Positions 18,638 to 27,066 of a stretch of 60,589 nt of DNA are shown here, one piece after another. Each line of letters begins with the position of its first letter. Positions within the stretch are counted from its first letter, which is position 1. A model generated the notes under the pieces. It ran no database searches. It had not been told where the DNA came from and saw nothing but the letters and a program-made list of their open reading frames with translations. The translations under genes and the position numbers were made by a program. Source of the DNA: a bacterium (GTDB lineage: Bacteria > Actinomycetota > Acidimicrobiia > Spongiisociales > JAENVV01); NCBI GenBank assembly GCA_024641305.1, contig JAHEDI010000093.1, positions 1 to 60,589 of the forward strand, given 5' to 3'.

Positions 18638-18913
18638 ATGGATACTGAAGCCTGGGTCGAGTCGTTAGGCGCCCGGAACTGCATCAATTTCGCCAGGTCT
18701 ACGCCATATGACGAGTTGCCGACGTTGCTGCGCCGGATCGCGAACGATCTGGCCAGCCTGCCGTCTTACCGCATCGTCGGTATGCATGTTGAGCTCTTGG
18801 ATACGGCTGACATGGGTGTATTCCTTAGCTTCGAATCGGACGATCCGGAGTCGTTCGCTCACCTACCTGAGGATTTCGCTTCCCTTCTCATCGGTCAGCT
18901 CGGTGGGGAATGA
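18638..18913 (+). CDS. Candidate immunity protein, LPTLLRR family
   Basis: A small 91-residue acidic protein, family not recognised. ATG 18638 has AGGAAGGA upstream and lies 11 bp after Rhs cassette 1. Its FARSTPYDELPTLLRRIAND block recurs in truncated form at 16,633 and at the start of the protein at 19,057. The position right after a polymorphic-toxin tip and the presence of paralogues are typical of immunity genes; that role is inference. Confidence 0.6.
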   Translation: MDTEAWVESLGARNCINFARSTPYDELPTLLRRIANDLASLPSYRIVGMHVELLDTADMGVFLSFESDDPESFAHLPEDFASLLIGQLGGE

Positions 18914-19056
18914 GATGATGATTGTTGCACCTCGGTATGTGTTCTTTGGTGGTCAACGAGGCGGAGCGACTGTCGGTTCTCGCAGTGGGTTCCTCCGTGC
19001 CGTTGGCAACCTGCGGCGACAGAGGTGGCTTGTGCTGGCAGGTTGGGTGGCTTAAG

Positions 19057-19503
19057 ATGTCGTTGCTGTATTACTCGCGCACCGCACCTGCCGACAAAGT
19101 TCCGACCCTGCTGAGGCGGCTTGCCAACGACGTAAGCAGGCCACTCGTCTCGGTTCTTTCGGTTGTGTTCGACGTGTCCTCGTCTGATGGAAGCGTGACC
19201 GCGACGGTGTTTTTCAGTTTCGACGACGGCGAAGATGAGCTTCGTCATCAGGCCTTGGCTGGCGATCCGGTTGGTGCGAACAACCTGGGGGTCTTGCTTA
19301 AGGACGAAGGGCGCAGAGAAGAAGCGGTGGCTGCGTATCGAGTTGCCATCGATTTGGGGTCCGACACTGCCCTGGTCAATCTTGCCGATCTTCTGGTTCA
19401 CGACGGCCAGGTTGAAGAAGCCCGGCAGCTCCTGATCCGGGCAATGGATCTCGGCGAACCGTCATCTGCCGAACGCCTGGCAGAACTCGAAGAAGGCGAC
19501 TAG
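19057..19503 (+). CDS. LPTLLRR-family domain fused to Sel1/TPR-like repeats
   Basis: The start at ATG 19057 gives MSLLYYSRTAPADKVPTLLRRLAND, aligned with the N-terminus of the preceding gene. The second half (residues about 63-145) has helical repeats (GANNLGVLLKDEGRREEAVA, ALVNLADLLVHDGQVEEARQ), typical of Sel1/TPR solenoids. Frames reach further upstream to 18,922 but without similarity. A fused immunity/adaptor role is plausible; function is unknown. Confidence 0.55.
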   Translation: MSLLYYSRTAPADKVPTLLRRLANDVSRPLVSVLSVVFDVSSSDGSVTATVFFSFDDGEDELRHQALAGDPVGANNLGVLLKDEGRREEAVAAYRVAIDLGSDTALVNLADLLVHDGQVEEARQLLIRAMDLGEPSSAERLAELEEGD

Positions 19504-19536
19504 TCGCAGCCGTTTGGGCGAAAGGCACATTATGCA

Positions 19537-19791
19537 ATGGTCGACTGGTTACTGACGATGAGTCCAAATGGCGGAAATGGGACAAGTGCAGCGTGGCAGT
19601 GGGGGCGCGGGCCGTTATCGGCGCAGGTGGCATCAATGGCCAATGTTGGCGTTGTGCCGTTGGCTTTCTCGTTTTTGTTCATGGCATTGGCGCTATCCGG
19701 GGATGCGCCATGGCCTAACTTGTTTTCGTCCGTCATGCTGCTCGCTGTAGTTCTCATGATTGATCGTTCGCCTCGGTTGGGCCGGGTTTGA
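19537..19791 (+). CDS. Small hypothetical membrane protein
   Basis: 84 residues with two hydrophobic stretches (residues about 35-52 and 62-75). No family recognised. It lies between two Sel1/TPR-like genes. Downstream bases 19,890-19,930 resemble the 3' end of the membrane protein gene at 23,576-24,181 (shared VDGSRRR), so this area may be remnants of a second membrane immunity gene. Confidence 0.35.
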   Translation: MVDWLLTMSPNGGNGTSAAWQWGRGPLSAQVASMANVGVVPLAFSFLFMALALSGDAPWPNLFSSVMLLAVVLMIDRSPRLGRV

Positions 19792-19944
19792 GTCCGGGTC
19801 GTGCATCTCGGTATACAGGGATCCAGTAGTGAAGGTAGCCACCGGCCGCCCCCTGACCATCTGGTACATCTCTCGTAGGCGATCCGAGTCGTCTGGTCTT
19901 GTCGTCGACGGGTCGCGGCGACGAGCACGATTGGTTCTCCTGTC

Positions 19945-20424
19945 GTGAATGATGTGGAATCGCTGAGTCTTCAGTTTGAGGTTGTGCGCGGCTCCGGCGA
20001 TCTTGACGCGGCTTATGAGATTGCGCGTTCGTCGATCGACGTCGGAGATAATTTCCTGGCGATCGAGATCCTTGAGTGGTTGACGGTACGTGGTCATCTT
20101 GAGGCTGCGACTCAGCTTGGGTTCTTATTGAAGGACGACGGTGACGTTGATCGGGCGTTGGGTTTGTTTGGTGGTGCTGCTGACGCCGGGCTCCTGGATG
20201 CTCGTCTGTGTATGGCCGATCTGCTCAGTGAGATACCGGGTCGCGCCGGTGACGCCGAACGCGAGTATCGGTGGGTCCTTGGGGAGCGTCCAGGGGATGA
20301 GTTTGCGATGTTTGACCTGGCGTTGTTGCTGGTTGGTCAAGGCCGGTTGGAGGAAGGTGCGGTACTGTTCCGAAGCTTGGCCGATGCGGGCGATCGGAGC
20401 GCCGCGGTGGAACTAGATGAGTAG
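19945..20424 (+). CDS. Sel1/TPR-like repeat protein
   Basis: 159 residues made of helix-turn-helix repeats: ATQLGFLLKDDGDVDRALGL, ARLCMADLLSEIPGRAGDAE, FDLALLLVGQGRLEEGAVLF. GTG 19945 is the chosen start. The first repeat resembles the solenoid of the protein at 19,057. It ends 10 bp before the IS fragment. Protein-protein interaction is the likely role. Confidence 0.6.
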   Translation: MNDVESLSLQFEVVRGSGDLDAAYEIARSSIDVGDNFLAIEILEWLTVRGHLEAATQLGFLLKDDGDVDRALGLFGGAADAGLLDARLCMADLLSEIPGRAGDAEREYRWVLGERPGDEFAMFDLALLLVGQGRLEEGAVLFRSLADAGDRSAAVELDE

Positions 20425-20434
20425 TTCCAAGGGG

Positions 20435-21019
20435 TTAGTGGTCGTAGGCGATGAGTGATCGGGCGGGGCCTGGCTGGTTGGTGGTTTCGTTGTGCCAGAT
20501 GGCGGCGGTGAGGGCGAGGAGTCGTTGGAGGATGCGGGCGGCTACTCCGGCGGGTTTGCGGCCGCCGTGTCGTTCGAGATCGAGTTGGGCTTTGAGAGTC
20601 TGGTTGACCGATTCGATGATCTGGCGGAAGGGTCGAAGAAACTGTTGGAGGGGACGGGATTGTTCGCCTTTGAGAGCAGGGCGGATCAGGGTGATCCCTG
20701 TTTCGGTGAGTCCGGTCTCGAACCGAGCGGATCGGTAGCCCTTGTCTCCGATCAGGGTCTGGCCGGGCCGGTGAAGGTCGGGGTCGATCGAGATCATCTC
20801 GGCTGCAATATCTCGTTCGTTTTCTTTGGCTCCGGTGAGCGCAAACGCCATCGGCAGTCCTGAGGGGGTGGCGATCAGGTGGAGTCGGAGCCCCCAAAAG
20901 AAGCGGGAATGTGACGCACAGTACCCGTAGGTGGCCCATCCGGCCAGGTCGGATCGTTTGGCGGTTTCTCGGCTGCGTCCGCATTCGACGGGGGTGGAAT
21001 CGACCAGCCAGATGTCGTC
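20435..21019 (-). pseudogene. IS982-family transposase, N-terminally truncated
   Basis: About 195 C-terminal residues of a DDE transposase: WLVDSTPVECGRSRETAKRS with the first Asp, YGYCASHSRFFWGLRLHL, IGDKGYRSA with the second Asp, ESVNQTLKAQLDLERHGGR with the catalytic Glu, and a tail ending AAIWHNE...AYDH. The N-terminal about 90-100 residues are missing; near 21,019 the sequence switches to Rhs DNA, so the IS was cut by recombination. Confidence 0.75.
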
Positions 21020-21022
21020 GGC

Positions 21023-21152
21023 GTGACCGACAACCGAACCGGCCTCACCTGGACGTACGGATACGACACCGTCACCCACCGGATGACCACGATAACCCCA
21101 CCCGGGCAGGCAACCACCACCCTCGCCTTACACGTCGAACAAGCTGACCCAG
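21023..21152 (+). pseudogene. 5' extension of Rhs cassette 2, separated by a frameshift
   Basis: VTDNRTGLTWTYGYD and ITPPGQATTTLA are Rhs repeat sequence in the frame starting 21,023. From about 21,130 the continuation YTSNKLTQVSAPVPGGG is in the next frame. One extra T in GCCTTACACG (21,128-21,129) explains the shift. Confidence 0.6.
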
Positions 21153-23579
21153 GTGTCGGCACCGGTGCCCGGCGGAGGAACCGCCACGACCGCAATTGCC
21201 TATGGAAGCTGGCTCGAAGGCGTAAGGACCACGCTGACCACACCCCGGAACGACGCGTGGGTCTACGACTTCGACACTTCGTCCCGGGTCCGGTACCTCA
21301 CGCCGCCCATCGGTCCAGTCCAAGAAACCACCTGGAACGAACACAACCAGGCGGTCACCAGCCAAACCGACGCCGAAGCGGTAGCCAGCGACCGGACCAC
21401 CCGCACATATTCGTCCGAGGCCGACCAGTGCAACCTGTCGGGAGTGTCGGCTGTCAATGACGGAACCGACCTATGCGCGGTCACCGGCCCGATCCAAGAT
21501 GTTGCCGGCGCCGGACTGGTGCGCCCGGTCACCTCCTACCAATACGACGAAGCCCTCGGGGGTGTCTATCACCTGGTTACCCGTCAGACGAACCCGGACG
21601 GCACCTACGTGGTGTACACGTACGATGCCAACGGCCTGACGGCACGCCAACCATCAACCCAGAAAACCTACTCGTCGGGCGACGTGCTCCTTCAGACCCG
21701 GTCCTACACGTACGACCCGTTCGGGAACACCCTGACCGAAACCGACCCGGCCGGCAACACCACCACGTTCACCTACACTCCCGCCGGCCTGGTCTCCCAA
21801 ATGGCCCGGCCCGGGACACCCACCCGAACGTTCACATACAACACGTGGGGTGGTGTGCTGACCGAAACGTGGCCCGGTTCGGTCACCACCAACACCTACG
21901 ACCCGGCCGGACGACTGTCAACAACCGCCGCTACATCGACCGCTGGCCTGGCCCCGGTCCCGACCGTGACCACCACCTATGATCCGGCCACCGGAGCGGT
22001 CACCTCGATCGGGGACACGTCGGGCACCGTCTCCTACACGTATGACACGTGGGGTCGGATCGTCACCGAAACCGACGCCCTCGGCGAAACCACCACCTTC
22101 GGCTATGACAGCGAATCGAACCTGGTGTCTCGGGCCGACTCGAAAGGCACCACCACGTTTATCGTGGACGCACTCGGCCGGATCACCCAGATCGGCGACA
22201 CCGGCATCGGAACCACCACCGTTTCCTATTCGGCGACGGCCGGGGCGTCGCGGTCGGTCACTTCCTATCCCAACGGGGTGATTGCTACGGCGACGAGTCG
22301 AGTGGCGGCCGGCGACGTCGACACGGTGTCATATACGAACGGAGCAGGTGTGTTGGGTGGGTTCGATCGGGATTATGACGTGTCAGGGCAAGTGGTCCGA
22401 GATGGGGCACCTGATGTGGTTCGAGAATACGACTATGACGATGTGGGACGCCTCGTCGAGGCCCGGGATTATGATCCGGTGACAACTGAGCTGGCCGAAA
22501 CCAGGGAGTATGGGTTTGATGCGAACACGAATCGTACGTCGATGACAACCACTCCCGCCGGTGGGGCTGCCTCTACCGTGACCTATGGGATCGACGCGGC
22601 ATCAGACCGGCTCCTGTCAGTCACCGGCGGTTCGGCACCGGGGCCGGTTTCGTATGATGTGAACGGCAACACGACAGTAATGCCCACACGGACGATCAGT
22701 TGGACAGCGGCCAACCGGATAGCAGCCGTGACGACTGCAGGTGGGGTGACGGTCGGGTACGGGTATGACCCGTTGGGTCGCACCCTGTCTCGGACGGTGA
22801 CCGGGGCGGGCGTGGCCAAGTCGGCTGCGTATCATTATTCGGCTGATGCCGACACTGCATCATGGACGGTTGATGTTGATGCCGGTGTGTCGACGGTAAC
22901 CCGCTATGTGAACGGTGGCGGAGGCCTGTTGGCAACCCAGGTGATTGGTGGGGTGGTGTCGTTCCCGTTGTATTCGCCCCATGGCGACGTGTGGGCGACC
23001 ACCGATGCGACCGGCCTGGTGACCGCCACGTTTTCGTATGACGAGTACGGCAACCCCCTCCAACCAGCTACCGGCAACGCTGGGGTGGATCGGTATGGCT
23101 GGTTGGGTCGTCAACAACGCGAATGGGACCCCGACACCGCCCTCACCCTGATGGGAGTCCGTGGTTACGACCCCACGTTGGGCAGATTCTTGTCGGTTGA
23201 CCCAGTGTATGGGGGATCAGCCAACGCCTACGACTACGTCGGTGGCGACCCCATCAACGGCTACGACCTCGACGGACGCAAGTGCACGACGTCGATTTGG
23301 CACATGTTTGATTGTGTCAAGGCCGTTGCTGTTGTGTTGGTGAGCGCGGCGGCAGTACCTGCCTGGATCGGAGCAGGCGTCCTGATCTGCGGCGTAACCG
23401 CCGTTGTAGGATGCGTGATCGGCGCTGCCTTTTTCGGAGCCGCGGCAGTTGGGCAGGCGTACGGGACCATTCAGGCGGGACGGGGCGTTTACAAGAAGAT
23501 CAGAGGCGACAGTCGCCGGACTTCGAAGTACATGTTTAGGTCGAACCGAAGTGTGAGCCGAAGTGTGAGAAGCCGGTGA
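21153..23579 (+). CDS. Rhs/YD-repeat C-terminal cassette 2 with hydrophobic (pore-like) tip
   Basis: 808 residues with many YD repeats and the same core ending as cassette 1 (GYDPTLGRFLSVDPVYGG). The core DNA of the two cassettes is close to identical over long stretches (for example 22,500-22,720 against 17,560-17,780). The tip of about 100 residues after DLDGR is different: two long hydrophobic helices (residues about 725-775), Gly/Ala-rich, then a basic tail. A membrane-acting toxin is the natural inference. There is no N-terminal export region. Its stop overlaps the GTG of a polytopic membrane protein, a likely immunity protein. Confidence 0.75.
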   Translation: MSAPVPGGGTATTAIAYGSWLEGVRTTLTTPRNDAWVYDFDTSSRVRYLTPPIGPVQETTWNEHNQAVTSQTDAEAVASDRTTRTYSSEADQCNLSGVSAVNDGTDLCAVTGPIQDVAGAGLVRPVTSYQYDEALGGVYHLVTRQTNPDGTYVVYTYDANGLTARQPSTQKTYSSGDVLLQTRSYTYDPFGNTLTETDPAGNTTTFTYTPAGLVSQMARPGTPTRTFTYNTWGGVLTETWPGSVTTNTYDPAGRLSTTAATSTAGLAPVPTVTTTYDPATGAVTSIGDTSGTVSYTYDTWGRIVTETDALGETTTFGYDSESNLVSRADSKGTTTFIVDALGRITQIGDTGIGTTTVSYSATAGASRSVTSYPNGVIATATSRVAAGDVDTVSYTNGAGVLGGFDRDYDVSGQVVRDGAPDVVREYDYDDVGRLVEARDYDPVTTELAETREYGFDANTNRTSMTTTPAGGAASTVTYGIDAASDRLLSVTGGSAPGPVSYDVNGNTTVMPTRTISWTAANRIAAVTTAGGVTVGYGYDPLGRTLSRTVTGAGVAKSAAYHYSADADTASWTVDVDAGVSTVTRYVNGGGGLLATQVIGGVVSFPLYSPHGDVWATTDATGLVTATFSYDEYGNPLQPATGNAGVDRYGWLGRQQREWDPDTALTLMGVRGYDPTLGRFLSVDPVYGGSANAYDYVGGDPINGYDLDGRKCTTSIWHMFDCVKAVAVVLVSAAAVPAWIGAGVLICGVTAVVGCVIGAAFFGAAAVGQAYGTIQAGRGVYKKIRGDSRRTSKYMFRSNRSVSRSVRSR

Positions 23580-24181
23580 TAAGACCTACCGTCCCCGCGT
23601 TCGAGCGGGCGTTGCGTTTGGCGATCCGCCCTCGGTTCCTGGTCCTGCTTGTGCCGCCGCTCATATCGTTGCTGTTGCCGTCTCTTGTGAGTCGGTCGGG
23701 ATTCGCCGACTCCGTGTTCATGCTGCATTTCGGCGCTGCGATCTTCGTAAACATGACCGTGTTGGTCGGCGTCTCAGCCCTGCCCGCCTCTCATCCGTAT
23801 CGCACCGAAATGGTCCGGAATGTGTTACCGAATCTGTGGGCATTCCTAATCTTCCTGCCTCTGTTCGTCGTACTTGAACCATCGCCATCGACTGTCTGGT
23901 ACGGGTTTTCTTTGGCTTCAGCTGGCGTGATCAACCTGGTCGTCCATCGAAAAGTGCTGATACCGCCCAGCTGGGGCCCATCGTTTCCGATGTTTGCTTT
24001 CACTGCCGGTCTGGGTGCTATCGCTGCAGTCGGGGCGTCGTCGCACTTCGACAACGGAATGTTTGAGACCGAGATGCTCTATGGGCTGTATGGGCTCTTC
24101 AGCAGCCTCGCAGTCGATGGATCGCGGCGACGAGCAGAGGTGCTTGCCGATGGCTCAGAATCGGACAGCGCGGGTTCGTGA
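23576..24181 (+). CDS. Polytopic membrane protein, candidate immunity to the cassette 2 tip
   Basis: 201 residues with about five hydrophobic segments (residues about 20-38, 47-66, 85-102, 107-125, 138-158) and a charged C-terminus. No family recognised. Its GTG overlaps the Rhs stop (GTGA), so translation is coupled to the toxin cassette. Membrane-located immunity opposite a hydrophobic toxin tip follows the logic of known pore-forming systems; this is inference. Confidence 0.6.
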   Translation: MIRPTVPAFERALRLAIRPRFLVLLVPPLISLLLPSLVSRSGFADSVFMLHFGAAIFVNMTVLVGVSALPASHPYRTEMVRNVLPNLWAFLIFLPLFVVLEPSPSTVWYGFSLASAGVINLVVHRKVLIPPSWGPSFPMFAFTAGLGAIAAVGASSHFDNGMFETEMLYGLYGLFSSLAVDGSRRRAEVLADGSESDSAGS

Positions 24182-24368
24182 CGGTATCGATCTGTGTTAT
24201 GGATCAAGTGTCGATTTGGCCTGGCAGCGGGACCGGTTAGGAATGTGAACTATCGGGTCGATGCCGGGTCGGATCGGCTCACCCTAAGGTCTGCGGCCCC
24301 GCTGCCGATAGCTCGGCCGTCAACGAGAATAGACCCCGAAACCGAAGCCCTTACACGGTGTGCGAGCC
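24182..24368. other. Intergenic region between module A and module B
   Basis: About 190 bp between the membrane protein stop and the recombinase stop. No gene is visible. Confidence 0.4.
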
Positions 24369-26063
24369 TTATCGCTCTGTGATTGAGTAAGCCCTGGCGA
24401 GTGGTGGCGGACGTGTAGTCAGCACCGGTATCGGTCCTCCGACACGAACGTTAACCCCACGCGGACTCATCTCGACTGAGACGCGGCCTTCGGGGTGGTA
24501 GGTCAGGTTCACTCCTAGTTCTCCGTAGAGGTCTGCTTTGTCTTGGGGGTCGGCTTCGGACAGGACAGTGACGATATCGCGGAGGGCGCCGATCAGAGCC
24601 CGAACTTGTGAGCTGGTGAGCTTTCCACCGGGGATGGTGTGACCGAGCTGAGCTTGCAGGTTGGCCCGTTCCCGATGAACTTGTGCCATCCAGCGGGCCA
24701 CCAGTTTGGCGTCAGCGCCCTCGTCGAGGACTGCCTGGTATTGGCCAAGACGACGATCACAATCGTGGATCTGTTTGGTGAGTGCGGTCTTGCGGGCTTC
24801 GTCCTCGACGCTGGGTTGTGAAACACCGGCGAGGATCTCAGAGGTTTCCTCGAGGTGCTGGTCGTCGAAGAGGGATCCAAGCCACTGGTCGAGGCCCGGG
24901 GTCACTGCGGCTTCTTTGACGTAGACGTTGCGGGGATGCTGGGCCGGTCCGACGCCGTACTCTTCGGGGAACTTGCACCGGTAGTAGGGTCGATCATGGT
25001 TCTGCTGGCCGGCCATGCGCCTCCCGCAAACACCGCATCGGATGAGACCGGAAAGCAAGTAGCGACTGCCGGAGCGGCGCGGGGCCCGACTGGTGGGTCG
25101 ACCGAACGCTTCCTGGGCGGCTCCAAACAGGTCTGGGTCGATGATCGGTTCGTGGACGGCATGCTCGGACCACACCCATTCGTCGGGGTCGTTCCAGCGC
25201 ATCTTGGTCTGATGTCCGAGCGCCACGTCCCCGACGTCGACGAGAACCTCTTCGCGTCGTTGTCGGTTCCACACTTGGCGGCCGGTGTAACGGGGGTTCT
25301 TGAGGATGGCCCGCACCGCCGACTTCGCCCAGACCCCGTGCCCGCCTGCCCGGTGTCGGTTGCGATCCGGGTCATGGGCAGACGGGGAGAGGATGCCTGC
25401 TTCGGTCAGCCCTTTCGCAATCGCGTAAAGACCTTTCCCGGCCGCGAACTCCTCAAAGATCCTGACCACCACCGGTGCCGCAAGGGGGTCCGGTTCGAGG
25501 CGTTTCAATGTTTGTCCGGTGGCTGCTTTGGACGGGTTGGGGTGGGGACCGGCCGCAGCAATCTGGTAGCCGTAGGGTGGCCGACCGCCCAGGAAGCGGC
25601 CTTCGATCGCTGCTTGGGAGGCCATCGCTGAGCGGACCCGGGTTTTGATGCGGTTGCGTTCGCCTTTGCTCATCCCCCCATACAGGTTCATGACCATTTC
25701 GTGAGCGTCCGATCCTGGGTCGACCGCACCACCAACTTCGGGCACCCACAACCCGACGCCGTAATGGACGAAGACGGGGAAGGTGAGTCCGAACTGGTTG
25801 CCATAGAACGCTCGTTGGGGTTCGCCGATGACCACACTGTCGAACCCCCGGGTCGGGTCGGCGAGAGCGTGAAGGAGTTGGGTGGCTGCTGGACGACGGG
25901 ACCAGGGCAAAGAACGTGATTGGCCAATGTCGAAGAATTCGGTGACGATTTCGCCGCCGGCCGGGTCGATGAGTTGCCGGGATCGGGCGAGTTGCCAGTT
26001 ACGCGACGATTCGGGGTCTTGTTGGTCTTCGGTGGAGACCCGACCGTAGAACGCGAATCGCAT
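24369..26063 (-). CDS. Large serine recombinase (integrase)
   Basis: A 564-residue site-specific recombinase. The N-terminal resolvase domain begins RFAFYGRVSTEDQQDPESS with the nucleophilic Ser in GRVST, followed by Arg-rich catalytic segments. The recombinase domain (GRFLGGRPPYGYQIA, PVVVRIFEEFAAGKGLYAIA) follows at about 155-290. A zinc ribbon CGVCGRRM near 345 has its partner in YYRCKF, a coiled coil runs from about 410 to 470, and a C-terminal tail closes it. It should integrate and excise the element by a Ser-linked mechanism. Its start codon overlaps the stop of a small upstream ORF (TAATG). Its 3' end contains the att core. Confidence 0.93.
   Translation of the reverse strand: MRFAFYGRVSTEDQQDPESSRNWQLARSRQLIDPAGGEIVTEFFDIGQSRSLPWSRRPAATQLLHALADPTRGFDSVVIGEPQRAFYGNQFGLTFPVFVHYGVGLWVPEVGGAVDPGSDAHEMVMNLYGGMSKGERNRIKTRVRSAMASQAAIEGRFLGGRPPYGYQIAAAGPHPNPSKAATGQTLKRLEPDPLAAPVVVRIFEEFAAGKGLYAIAKGLTEAGILSPSAHDPDRNRHRAGGHGVWAKSAVRAILKNPRYTGRQVWNRQRREEVLVDVGDVALGHQTKMRWNDPDEWVWSEHAVHEPIIDPDLFGAAQEAFGRPTSRAPRRSGSRYLLSGLIRCGVCGRRMAGQQNHDRPYYRCKFPEEYGVGPAQHPRNVYVKEAAVTPGLDQWLGSLFDDQHLEETSEILAGVSQPSVEDEARKTALTKQIHDCDRRLGQYQAVLDEGADAKLVARWMAQVHRERANLQAQLGHTIPGGKLTSSQVRALIGALRDIVTVLSEADPQDKADLYGELGVNLTYHPEGRVSVEMSPRGVNVRVGGPIPVLTTRPPPLARAYSITER
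24436..24449. other. Internal att-like core inside the recombinase 3' end
   Basis: CCTCCGACACGAAC matches the tRNA-Leu 3' end and the element boundaries but lies within recombinase codons for VRVGG. It marks the boundary between the two modules of the unit. Confidence 0.55.
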
Positions 26064-26260
26064 TACGAATCCGAGCGTAGCGGACCGTCAGACCGCGGAG
26101 CAGTATCCGTCTTCTCGAACCGTTCTTGTGCTCGCAGCAGGATACGCAACAACACTCCGGCGGCAGTCTGATTGAGGATGGGTGGTCCGGTGGTTTCGAC
26201 TACGACCCGACCCGTATCGCTTCTCAGTCGATCGGTACTCGGAGCCTCAGGCTGTTCCAT
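26063..26260 (-). CDS. Small protein coupled to the recombinase
   Basis: 65 residues, no named family recognised. The centre (LNQTAAGVLLRILLRAQERF) is a likely amphipathic helix. Its TAA stop overlaps the recombinase ATG (TAATG), so translation is coupled. It could regulate recombinase synthesis or activity; this is inference from position. Confidence 0.55.
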   Translation of the reverse strand: MEQPEAPSTDRLRSDTGRVVVETTGPPILNQTAAGVLLRILLRAQERFEKTDTAPRSDGPLRSDS

Positions 26261-26279
26261 GCCAACAGACTGCGATAGG

Positions 26280-26572
26280 ACCCTGTCAGCAGAGTGTCAA
26301 GAACCCTTTCAACAGAGTTTCCGTAACCCTTTCAACCACCGTCGGTTCCGGGACGTTGCCACCGGATCGGTCGACGGGTCGAAGGGGAGCGACCGCCTCG
26401 AATGACACTCGGCTGACAGGGTAAATGACACTCTGCTGACAGGGTTGGCGGGTAAGCGGACGGTTTGACAGGGTTTTTGAAACTCTCCTGAAACTCTGTT
26501 GAGAGGGTTGGCGGGTAAACGGTCGGCGATGGCCGCGATGTTGGAGGGTTTTTGACACTCGGATGACAGGGT
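26280..26572. repeat. Cluster of about 20-bp repeats upstream of the recombinase
   Basis: Consensus TGACACTCTGCTGACAGGGT. Plus-strand copies lie at 26,403-26,422, 26,426-26,445 and 26,553-26,572, with a variant at 26,489-26,508 and a half copy at 26,466-26,474. Minus-strand copies lie at 26,280-26,299 and 26,303-26,320. A second motif GGTTGGCGGGTAAGCGG recurs after two of them. They could be recombinase accessory sites, regulator binding sites or iterons. Confidence 0.7.
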
Positions 26573-27066
26573 TAGGGGCGAACGTTCCTGCATGTCGTTG
26601 GCAATGCGCTCCAATCAGTTCTCGAAACGGTCCAGCTGTCGGATCTCGAGCTTTCCGGCGATGTCGGAGCAGCCATGGACCCGGCCGGCTCAGACCGCCG
26701 GAGAGCGGCTCAGGGAGGTTAGGACGCCCGATCTGCGGTCGGTACGGCTGGTAAGCACACGGTACCCGTACCGGCTGCCCGGGGGACCGCCGTTGCACAC
26801 CGCAGGCCAAATTCCCGCAAGGGGCTCGAATGCCGACCTCGACGATCACACGGGCACCCCTGGGGGAATCCCGACTCGCAAGAAACCACGAGAACCGAAA
26901 CCAAGGAAAGGATGATCCCATGCAAAGCGCAGGACCGACCATGAGACAAGAAGACCGAACTCAGACATCGCCCACTCGCAACGCGATCGCGCACAGAACC
27001 CTGTCAACACCACACGCACGTGCAACAAGTTGCCGCCGGTCAACTGGTTTACCGGTGAGGTGAAGC
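26573..27066. other. Non-coding stretch before the SEC-C gene
   Basis: About 490 bp. No convincing gene is visible. Close to the SEC-C start lie two inverted repeats, GCAACAAGTTGC (27,022-27,033) and CCGGT/ACCGG (27,036-27,055), possible operator sites. One further ACCCTGTCA half-repeat lies near 27,000. Confidence 0.4.

Noticed and set aside
18922-19056. Upstream start for the LPTLLRR-TPR protein
   Set aside because: The extra 45 codons have no similarity to paralogues; ATG 19057 aligns with the family N-terminus.
20337-20984. 215-codon minus-strand frame
   Set aside because: Low-complexity Arg/Pro-rich shadow of the transposase fragment in another frame.
20435-21019. Composite transposon as cause of the duplication
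   Set aside because: There is only one truncated IS fragment per unit and the repeat boundaries are at the att core, not at the IS.
24855-25631. 258-codon plus-strand frame
   Set aside because: Antisense shadow of the recombinase gene; no family features.
26280-26572. CRISPR array
   Set aside because: Repeats occur in both orientations with irregular spacing and no cas genes nearby.
26286-26942. 218-codon minus-strand frame over the repeat cluster
   Set aside because: Its sequence is dictated by the DNA repeats and has no family similarity.
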